From contig SVGA01000018.1 of the NCBI GenBank assembly GCA_015056575.1, positions 1 through 64,000 of the forward strand: DNA of 64,000 nt, in the 5' to 3' direction. This document shows, piece after piece, positions 57,101 to 64,000 of the stretch. Both the position numbers and the translations under genes were made by a program. The notes below the pieces were generated by a model. That model saw only the letters and a program-made list of their open reading frames with translations, searched no databases and was not told the origin of the DNA. Origin of the DNA: Butyrivibrio sp. Lineage in GTDB: Bacteria > Bacillota > Clostridia > Lachnospirales > Lachnospiraceae. Positions within the stretch are counted from its first letter, which is position 1, and each line of letters starts with the position of its first letter.

Positions 57101-57723
57101 GGCACCCTCTTGAAGAGTACGTCAATATGTGGAAGAAGAAGATCACCAATGTTTCCACAGATTTCTTTGTAGAGACCGGGGAGGGAAGTGATGATGACAA
57201 GAACTCTTCATCCGATGACAACGTTCCGGCTGTTACGGACAAGGCAAATGCCACCATTGGCGGGATCATCACAGCCAAGACAATTAAGTACACCAAAACC
57301 CAGCAGGTGATGGCCTTCGTTACCCTTGAGGATATGGTGGGAACTGTTGAGGTAATAGTTTTCCCCAAGGCCTATGAGACCTATGGGCCAAAGCTCATGG
57401 AGGATGCCAAGGTTTTCATCTCCGGAAGAGTATCGGTGGAGGAAGGGCGCAGTGCCAAGCTTATCGCGTCAAATGTCATGACCTTCGAAGAAGTTCCCAA
57501 GACTGTGTGGATCCAGTTTGACAACAAGGAAGCCTACGAGGCAGGTGCCGGGAGGCTTGAGGAAATCATCGCAAAGAGCGACGGGCATGATGAGGTGAAG
57601 ATATACCTCAAGGAGACCAAGCAGATCAAATCCTACGGCCGCGCCGGTGGGATCCTGGCGGACAAGGTCACACTTGAAGCTTTGGCTGATGCCTTCGGGA
57701 AAGACAATGTACAGGTTACGTAA
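54103..57723 (+). CDS. dnaE: DNA polymerase III alpha subunit (DnaE)
   Basis: MAFTHLHVHTEYSLLDGSNKI PHP domain; GPGRGSAAGSIVSYCI; PDIDVDFEYERRQEVIDYV. Confidence 0.97.
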   Translation: MAFTHLHVHTEYSLLDGSNKIKEYVARLKELGMTAGAITDHGVMYGVIDFYNACRKVNKDDPTDYAINPIIGCEVYVAPGSRFDRESQSDDRYYHLVLLAENNKGYENLTHIVSRGFTEGYYYKPRVDYELLEKYHEGIIALSACLAGEIPRNILKGTPDLAKMAALRLNNIFGQGNFFLELQDHGIPEQRMVNNSLMALSQQLGIPLVATNDCHYTYEDDAEAHDLLLCIQTGKKVSDEDRMRYEGGQYYVKSEEQMRALFPYAQEAIDNTQKIADRCHVDIEMGKSKLPDYDVPEGYDSWTYLNKLCDDGFKERYPDDDGTLRKRLDYELSIIKNMGYVDYFLIVWDYINFCRKNDIAVGPGRGSAAGSIVSYCIHITNIDPIKYDLFFERFLNPERVSMPDIDVDFEYERRQEVIDYVTRKYGPDRVMQIITFGSLLAKGVVRDVARVMDLPYSYGDQIAKMIPADPKITLDAALAASPDLRKMYEEDPTAHKLIDMCKKLEGLPRHASIHAAGVVICRDPAEDMIPLARSADGGVTTQFPWKTTESLGLLKMDFLGLRTLTVIKDAVRDANKSIGAVPGDRNFIDIDKIDYNDQNVLSYIGSGQTDGIFQLESAGMKAFMKNLKPQSLEDIIAGVALYRPGPMDFIPTYIARKNGKEPITYATPELEPILKTTYGCIVYQEQVMQIFQQLAGFTLGRADMIRRAMSKKHADELEREQANFIYGNPDEGIPGCAAKGISPDVAKSIFDSMMSFAAYAFNKAHAACYAVVAIQTAWLKYYYPAEFMAALMTSVIDAPGKVAGYIMTCRNMGITLLPPDINDGVEGFSVDRNGGADGKDTKGSEKGSSSADNDNASDKKNGKYIRYALTAIKGVGRPIIEAIVHERKVRGKFKDLNDFLTRMQTGDCEVNKRAVENFIKAGAFDCFGHTRKQMITVYGTIMDQLHTSGKNAMAGQMTLFDIAGEDQKKQYEIPMPKVGEFDRELLLEFEKDVLGIYASGHPLEEYVNMWKKKITNVSTDFFVETGEGSDDDKNSSSDDNVPAVTDKANATIGGIITAKTIKYTKTQQVMAFVTLEDMVGTVEVIVFPKAYETYGPKLMEDAKVFISGRVSVEEGRSAKLIASNVMTFEEVPKTVWIQFDNKEAYEAGAGRLEEIIAKSDGHDEVKIYLKETKQIKSYGRAGGILADKVTLEALADAFGKDNVQVT

Positions 57724-57757
57724 GGTTTAATGTATATCATATAAGGGAGGGAAAGAA

Positions 57758-60700
57758 ATGAAAAAAGCAGTAAAAAAGGCTGTTGCACTTGCGTTAGGGG
57801 CTGTGCTTGCCTTTTCTTCACTGAGTGCGGATGTTTATGCAATGTCAGATGATCAGCAGAACATCTCTGAAGAAGTAATTGCAGGTGAAGGAAACAGCGA
57901 CGCATCCAAAGAAACAGACCTTCAATCAGATGAGGCAGCATCTTCATCTACAGAAAAGAGCGGGAATGGAGCTTTGGAAAGTTCAGATAACGCAGCGGCT
58001 GCAGATGAAGCGCAGACAGACAAATCCAATTCCGACGCAGAGCCTGTCATCAATGAAGCTGAGGAAGATGCGTCCGGTGATGCTTCTGAGGACGCTTCTG
58101 AGGATGCTTCTGAGGATTCATCCGTGACAGATGCTTCTACCGAGGCAAGCTCAGTATCTGATGCCGGAGAATATTATACCGTCACCTACGAAGCTCTTGA
58201 TGACGACGTTCTTGATCTGCCTGTGGATGACAATCATTACAGCTATGGCGATACCGTGCAGGTAACATCGCAGATCCCCACAAGAGAGGGATTTGAGTTC
58301 TGGGGATGGAGTCCCACGGGAGACCCTTCTGTGATCTACACTCACGAATGGAGTTTTGAGATCACTGAGGATATGACCTTTTATGCAACATGGACCTGCG
58401 AAGATGTGATTGTGGATGATGATTCTGCTCCTCTTTATTCTTCCGCTAAGGGTCAAAAGGAAGACGGTGTAGTTACTGCCATTAACAATTACGTCAATTC
58501 ACTAAACGGAACCTTTAATAACAATTTCTATTACGGAGGAGCATGGCGTTCCAAGCAGTGCTGCGCTTTCTGCGATTATGTGTGGCAGGACGCGCTGGGA
58601 ATAACAAGATTCTCTAATCCAAAGGTGCATAAAGCCATCACTTCTGACAGAAAGCTGAAAGGAAGCGAGATTTACGAATTCCTTAAAGCCAATGATGTCA
58701 AGCCGGGCGACTGGCTTTGGGCTCATGACCCCAAAAGCGCAAGCAGTTACAATATAACCCACAATATGATCATCCTGGGCTATGACAGTGACTCCATAAC
58801 TATTTCCGATGGCCGGGAAGTAGATGGAAAAGGTGTCGTATGGCATACCAACAGTACGTTTTCTCTAACAAGTGGCCAATATTATAATTTGCATTTCAAA
58901 GGAAACTGCTATATTACAGTTTATAAGATAACAGATGAGTCCGTAAGGGAGAGATTTAATCCTAAGAACCCAAAGCCTTTTATAACCTCTGTCAATGAGG
59001 ATGCGGTTACGGACAGGTATCACAGTTTCCAGCTGACAATAAATACATCTGATGGAGACAACAGTGCTGCTGGAAATGTCTTCGTAAAGGTATGGGCTAC
59101 CAATGATGGCGAAAACAGCGTACCCGAAAACTGGCAGGACTCATACACCTACAAAGCAAATCGCTATACCGATGGCGGACGATATACCTTCAGCTTCAGA
59201 GAAGGCAACATATCAAAGCTAACCGACTATACCTATGTAGTTTATTTATATGACGATAAAGGAGAGCTTGCGGAAAAGACCGAGCCCGCACACATCTCCC
59301 TGGGCGTTCTGAATCAGGCCAGCGGCAAATGCGGCGATAATCTCACATGGACGATGACAGAATCAGCTAACCATATCGGAAATTATGATCTTACCATCAG
59401 CGGAACCGGTAGAATGTATGATTTTTCAGATGATACAGCGCCATGGGTAGAGAAGATTAAAAGTCTTAAAAGTCCATACTATAGCAACAGTTATTACTTT
59501 AGCAGCATAACTATTAATCCCGGCATTACTTACATTGGGGATTGGTCGTTTAGCGCAATCGAATGTCCAAAGTCAGGTAAAACACTCACAATTCCAAACA
59601 CAGTTACAGAAATCGGAGATTCGGCATTTGAAGGACTTTACTACAACAGTTCGATTACTATACCCGACAGCGTTAAAATTCTTGGAGAAAGAGCTTTCGA
59701 TGGCAGTAGTATATCTTCTGTTACAGTAGGTCAGGGTGTTACTGTTATACCCCGCGACTGTTTTTTTTGCTGTAGAAATCTTAGCAACGTCAAAATGTCC
59801 GACAATGTCAAAAAAATTGAGGAAGGCGCTTTTTACGCTTCAGGGGTTAATACAGTCTTTAATCTTTATATGTCCAAAAATATAGAATGCATAGAGGACC
59901 TGGCATTTTGGAATTGCAAAACTTTAAGAATAGATGATCTGTCATTTTTCAAGAATCTTAATCAACGGTCTATTAGCGCATTCAGTAATTGTGAGCAGCT
60001 AAGCGGAGAACTTGAATTATCGGGTAATATCTTATATGTTGGCGGTTTCGAAAAATGCACGGGTTTAACAAAACTCACAATTAACAATGGTACACGCAAA
60101 ATTGACATAGACGCTTTTAAAGGATGCACTGGATTGCGCACTTTGTCACTCCCCGATGGCCTTGAGGAAATTGGGGCAAGCGCTTTTGAAGGATGTACCG
60201 GATTAACCGGAACTCTAACCATCCCCAACAGATTAGATTACCTGGGTCCAAAAGCATTTTTAGGATGTTCCGGGCTAACCGGTCTTGTATTTCCCGACCA
60301 AAAAAACTATTGGGGTGAAAGAATTTATATTGGTAGTAGGGTCTTTGAAGGCTGTAGCAGTCTTATTGGCGATGTAGTTTTAGATCCATTCGTGATAACT
60401 ACCATTTCCGGCCATGGGTATGAAAGACTGTTTTATGGCTGCGATAATGTCAATCGTTTTATACTCTCAGCATGGATCACATCAGACATCCGTGTAATTA
60501 AAGGCAAAGGCGCTACCGGCAATATCAGTGGCGATGATGAACTTCCTGATGGATCAATCATAGCGACCTTCCCTGATAATGCAAAGCTGTATTTTGATAC
60601 CTCAATGTATAGGAATGGTCAGATTCCCCAGCGTTTCAAAGATCTGGGCTATGAGATTCATACTCTTGATGAGGGATACTATCCGCTTACTAATGTAAAC

Positions 60701-63358
60701 GTAATGAATCTTATCACACTAAGTGTAAATGATACTCTGGGATATTATAGTTCTGCATTTATCTATCCGGCATATGCAAACAATAAGGACATAAATATAG
60801 TAGTTGCCGATGAAAATATTGCATTAGTTGAAAAAAAATACGGTGAAAGCAGCCCCTGGTCTAATGACTACAATATTTGGAATTTCAAAGGCAAAAAAGT
60901 AGGCGAAACAACCTATACAGTCACATCTGCTGACGGCAAGTTCTCTGCCACAGGCAAGATTCGCATCGTCAAAGATAATAAGTCTGTAACCGATGTAAAC
61001 ATTAATGCATTCGGTATGACTCTTATGAAGAACGATAAACGTAAGCTTACATATAATCTCTTGCCTTCAAACGCCGCTAACAAGGCAGTTACCTGGAGCA
61101 GTTCAAATCCAAGAGTTGCGACAGTCGATTCAAAAGGCTACGTAACCGGCAAGGCAGGCGGAAAGTGCGTTATCACGATAACCACCAAAGACGGCGGATG
61201 GACAGACACCTGCGACATAACAGTAGAAGCCGACAACTACACGGTATCCTTTGATGCCAACGGCGGAGTGGGCGAAATGCCCGACATGTTCTGTGATCCG
61301 GGCAGGAAATACACACTAGAAGCCAACACTTTCACCAGAGCCGGATATGTTTTTGACCACTGGAACACGCTGCCGGAAAATGATGAGTATTTTTACCAGT
61401 CAAATACCAAATATGCAAACAAAGCATCCTTTACTGATCTTGGCAAAGCATACGATAACGTAACCCTTTATGCATCCTGGAGGCCCGATCAGTCCTACAC
61501 CATCGTATATGACAGCAACAGCAAGAACTCCCACGGAGCTGTGATCTACGGAGCCATGGAGAAGGATACAGGCTACGCATTCAATGACGAGGACGATAAA
61601 GTCTACATAAGCGACGGCGACTTTTTGGCAAGAGGTGTTTCTTTTACAAACTGGAACACGAAGGCCGATGGAAAAGGAATCACTGTGGAAGCCGGAAGCG
61701 AATATACTCCTGAAGAGCTTGGTGCTAAAGAACTTACAAAGAAGGGTGTGCAGAATGTAGTCCTCTATGCCCAGTGGAAAGAGGAAAGCTACAATGTTCG
61801 TTTCGAACTGGATGGCGGAAGCCTCACCGATACTACATTCGGCGATTCAGAGGTGACAAGCTTCTCTAAAAGAGGCGGAGACGCAACCGGTCTTTATACC
61901 TTCGGACAGGCTGTCAAAAAGCTTCCGGTAGCGGAAAAGAAGGGCTACACCTTTGGAGGATGGTTCTTCGACGCAGCCTGCAAGAAAGCAGCCAAGACGC
62001 TTCCTGCCAATCTCACCGCCGACACTACGTTGTATGCCAAGTGGACACCTTACAAATACACTTTGACTCTGGATCCCAACAAGAATCAGGGCGGTGAAAG
62101 CCTTACCGTATCAGGTTCAGCTAAGAAGCTAACTGCATATTACGGAAAGGAGCTTCCTGAACTCAAGAACTCTTTTGTCAATAAAGGTTATAAGCTTATA
62201 GGTTGGACCAATGAAAAAGGCGGTGCAACAGCCCTTGTTCGCGCCGATGATGTCTTTTCCTGGGAAGCTGCAGAGCCTCTCCTTGGCACAGTGGCAAACA
62301 ACGATAAGAAGACTCTATATGCAGTATGGGAGAAGGCTCCGTACAGCATCAGCTACGAACTCAACATGCCTGAGAAGAGCGCTGCCGAGCTTGAAGAGAT
62401 CTGTTCTTCCTATGTGAAATCCTATGAATACGCAGATCCTTCGAATGTCGATATCCGGTTCCCCATTCCGATAAGGGATGGATATACCTTTGGCGGCTGG
62501 TATACAGACAGCGGACTAAAGAAAGCCAAGAAAAACATAACAGCGAAGGATTTTGGTGATATCACTCTCTTTGCAAAATGGACCGCTGCCTACACAGTAA
62601 GGCTTCATGATAACGCAGGAGTCGCCGGGGATGAGAAGACGCCAAAAGCTTATACCGGCTACAAATATGAAGCTGCCAAGGCGCTTCCCGCAAATCCTTT
62701 TGCCAAAGCTGACGCGGCATTTATCGGATGGGCTTTGTCAGAATCCGATGATAAGCCGGCATATAGCAACAAGGAGAAGATTTCAGCTCCGGTACTCACA
62801 AAGACTGATGACGGATTTGTGCTTGACCTTTACGCAGTTTGGAAAAACAGCTTCACGGTCGAGATCATGACTGACCTTAGTAATGTTTCTTATGCAAAGG
62901 GAGAAAAGAATCCGCTTCCTTCCACTACAGGATTTTCTTACACCTACTCTGAAGTTAAGAAGAAGGCTATAACACTTCCTAAGGCAATGAATAAGGACGG
63001 ATATAAATTCGCAGGCTGGTTTACCGATGAAAAAGGCACCAAAAAGATAACTTCCATAAGTGCCAAGAACTGTGCTGACTATAAGCTTTATGCTGTATTC
63101 AAACCTCTTTCATACAAGATCACTTATGTGGCGAATCCGCCAATGGGAGCCAAAGCATTTGGCAAAATGCCGACCAGAAAAGCAGTATTTGGCGATGAAG
63201 TAACAATAGATGACAGCGACTACTATATCAGCGGATATATCTTTGGAGGCTGGAGTCTTGATCCCAAGGCCGAGAAGATAGATTTTAACAGCGGCGATGT
63301 CTACGCCGGCAGCTATCAGAAAACTGTGAAGCTGTATGCTGTCTGGTTTAAGAGATAA
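57758..63358 (+). CDS. Large secreted surface protein: signal peptide, InlB B-repeats, cysteine-peptidase/amidase-like domain, BspA-like LRRs, Big2-like Ig domain
   Basis: Signal peptide; YTVTYEALDDD...GFEFWGWS; NNNFYYGGAWRSKQCCAFCDYVW; LTIPNTVTEIGDSAFEG repeats; TLMKNDKRKLTYNLLPSNAANKAVTWSSSNPRVATVDSKGYVTG; multiple GYTFGGWFFD.. repeats. Confidence 0.9.
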   Translation: MKKAVKKAVALALGAVLAFSSLSADVYAMSDDQQNISEEVIAGEGNSDASKETDLQSDEAASSSTEKSGNGALESSDNAAAADEAQTDKSNSDAEPVINEAEEDASGDASEDASEDASEDSSVTDASTEASSVSDAGEYYTVTYEALDDDVLDLPVDDNHYSYGDTVQVTSQIPTREGFEFWGWSPTGDPSVIYTHEWSFEITEDMTFYATWTCEDVIVDDDSAPLYSSAKGQKEDGVVTAINNYVNSLNGTFNNNFYYGGAWRSKQCCAFCDYVWQDALGITRFSNPKVHKAITSDRKLKGSEIYEFLKANDVKPGDWLWAHDPKSASSYNITHNMIILGYDSDSITISDGREVDGKGVVWHTNSTFSLTSGQYYNLHFKGNCYITVYKITDESVRERFNPKNPKPFITSVNEDAVTDRYHSFQLTINTSDGDNSAAGNVFVKVWATNDGENSVPENWQDSYTYKANRYTDGGRYTFSFREGNISKLTDYTYVVYLYDDKGELAEKTEPAHISLGVLNQASGKCGDNLTWTMTESANHIGNYDLTISGTGRMYDFSDDTAPWVEKIKSLKSPYYSNSYYFSSITINPGITYIGDWSFSAIECPKSGKTLTIPNTVTEIGDSAFEGLYYNSSITIPDSVKILGERAFDGSSISSVTVGQGVTVIPRDCFFCCRNLSNVKMSDNVKKIEEGAFYASGVNTVFNLYMSKNIECIEDLAFWNCKTLRIDDLSFFKNLNQRSISAFSNCEQLSGELELSGNILYVGGFEKCTGLTKLTINNGTRKIDIDAFKGCTGLRTLSLPDGLEEIGASAFEGCTGLTGTLTIPNRLDYLGPKAFLGCSGLTGLVFPDQKNYWGERIYIGSRVFEGCSSLIGDVVLDPFVITTISGHGYERLFYGCDNVNRFILSAWITSDIRVIKGKGATGNISGDDELPDGSIIATFPDNAKLYFDTSMYRNGQIPQRFKDLGYEIHTLDEGYYPLTNVNVMNLITLSVNDTLGYYSSAFIYPAYANNKDINIVVADENIALVEKKYGESSPWSNDYNIWNFKGKKVGETTYTVTSADGKFSATGKIRIVKDNKSVTDVNINAFGMTLMKNDKRKLTYNLLPSNAANKAVTWSSSNPRVATVDSKGYVTGKAGGKCVITITTKDGGWTDTCDITVEADNYTVSFDANGGVGEMPDMFCDPGRKYTLEANTFTRAGYVFDHWNTLPENDEYFYQSNTKYANKASFTDLGKAYDNVTLYASWRPDQSYTIVYDSNSKNSHGAVIYGAMEKDTGYAFNDEDDKVYISDGDFLARGVSFTNWNTKADGKGITVEAGSEYTPEELGAKELTKKGVQNVVLYAQWKEESYNVRFELDGGSLTDTTFGDSEVTSFSKRGGDATGLYTFGQAVKKLPVAEKKGYTFGGWFFDAACKKAAKTLPANLTADTTLYAKWTPYKYTLTLDPNKNQGGESLTVSGSAKKLTAYYGKELPELKNSFVNKGYKLIGWTNEKGGATALVRADDVFSWEAAEPLLGTVANNDKKTLYAVWEKAPYSISYELNMPEKSAAELEEICSSYVKSYEYADPSNVDIRFPIPIRDGYTFGGWYTDSGLKKAKKNITAKDFGDITLFAKWTAAYTVRLHDNAGVAGDEKTPKAYTGYKYEAAKALPANPFAKADAAFIGWALSESDDKPAYSNKEKISAPVLTKTDDGFVLDLYAVWKNSFTVEIMTDLSNVSYAKGEKNPLPSTTGFSYTYSEVKKKAITLPKAMNKDGYKFAGWFTDEKGTKKITSISAKNCADYKLYAVFKPLSYKITYVANPPMGAKAFGKMPTRKAVFGDEVTIDDSDYYISGYIFGGWSLDPKAEKIDFNSGDVYAGSYQKTVKLYAVWFKR
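58067..58126. repeat. 12-bp tandem repeat encoding (DASE)n
   Basis: GATGCGTCCGGT GATGCTTCTGAG GACGCTTCTGAG GATGCTTCTGAG GATTCATCCGTG. Confidence 0.8.
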
Positions 63359-63423
63359 AAAGTATATTGCGTGTATGTGAATAAATTGATATAAAGATGT
63401 GTGCCGGTAAGCGTACAAAATAA

Positions 63424-63462
63424 AAAGGTGATCACCTCTTGCATGAGGTGGTCACCTTATTT
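63424..63462. terminator. Bidirectional terminator between surface protein and metK
   Basis: AAGGTGATCACCTC TTGCAT GAGGTGGTCACCTT flanked by A/T runs. Confidence 0.8.
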
Positions 63463-63519
63463 TTGTTCTAATCAGTGAAGCGCTGACACTTCTATAATGA
63501 TATGCTGTATCCGCAACTA

Positions 63520-64000
63520 TTACTGTACTGCTGCCTTGAGCTCTTCTACCTTGTCGAGCTGCTCCCAAGGGAGATTCAGATCGTTGCGGCCGAAGTGTCC
63601 GTAAGCTGCTGTCTGCTTGTAGATGGGACGACGAAGGTCGAGCATCTTGATGATTCCCGCAGGGCGAAGGTCGAATACCTTACGAACAGCCTCTGTAAGC
63701 TTCTCGTTGGAAACCTTGCCTGTTCCGAAGGTATCTACAAGGATTGATGTAGGCTGTGCTACGCCGATAGCGTATGAAAGCTGGATCTCAGCCTTGTCGG
63801 CAAGACCTGCTGCAACGATGTTCTTGGCAACGTATCTTGCTGCATAAGCACCTGAACGGTCAACCTTTGTACAGTCTTTGCCGGAGAAAGCTCCGCCGCC
63901 ATGACGTGCTGCTCCGCCGTAGGTGTCAACGATGATCTTACGGCCTGTAAGTCCTGCATCACCCTGAGGTCCGCCGATAACGAAACGGCCTGTGGGATTG
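63520..64000 (-). CDS. metK: S-adenosylmethionine synthetase (N-terminal part beyond window edge)
   Basis: Minus translation [86 protein letters not shown]... Confidence 0.96.
   Translation of the reverse strand, partial: NPTGRFVIGGPQGDAGLTGRKIIVDTYGGAARHGGGAFSGKDCTKVDRSGAYAARYVAKNIVAAGLADKAEIQLSYAIGVAQPTSILVDTFGTGKVSNEKLTEAVRKVFDLRPAGIIKMLDLRRPIYKQTAAYGHFGRNDLNLPWEQLDKVEELKAAVQ

Noticed and set aside
1-64000. CRISPR arrays, tRNA or rRNA genes
   Set aside because: No regularly spaced repeat-spacer arrays and no cloverleaf or rRNA-like sequence recognised by reading; a tRNAscan/CRISPR search was not possible.

Overview
The window looks like a Lachnospiraceae/Butyrivibrio-type Firmicute chromosome (inferred from protein style; no search was run). 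About 1-33,010 is AT-rich integrated mobile DNA. About 33,010-64,000 is backbone: lysS, greA, dusB, coaX, birA, argF, proC, a sugar ABC transporter with a sensing two-component operon, pfkA, dnaE, a 1,866-aa surface protein and partial metK. The mobile DNA appears to be tandemly integrated at the 3' end of lysS. Three lysS-3'-end-like sites are readable on the minus strand: PQLKSLDK* in lysS itself (33337-33363), PTLKSMKQ* (32984-33010) and PTLKSSK* (2412-2435). They delimit the right end of element A (parB/parA/DUF6462-like), a ~30.6-kb element B (integrase and xis at the left end; repA/parB/parA/DUF6462-like at the right end), and a ~330-bp gene-less, CIME-like segment next to lysS. Element B's conjugation module is decayed: VirD4 is truncated into an out-of-frame xis remnant. 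Its main cargo is a tightly packed 9-gene minus-strand operon (23311 to 10400): small HTH protein, HEPN/DUF4145-like + pseudokinase, Ser/Thr kinase, SF1 (UPF1/COG1112-type) helicase, wHTH protein, Hsp70 without an obvious lid, TPR + tandem CbxX/CfxQ AAA+, membrane-anchored J-like protein lacking HPD, and a small membrane-anchored protein. A second J-like protein is encoded upstream. This chaperone-kinase-helicase operon is the best candidate for an undescribed (defence or stress) system. Downstream, an M48 protease/DUF4145-membrane protein pair is preceded by a convincing c-di-GMP-I (GEMM) riboswitch with promoter and terminator.
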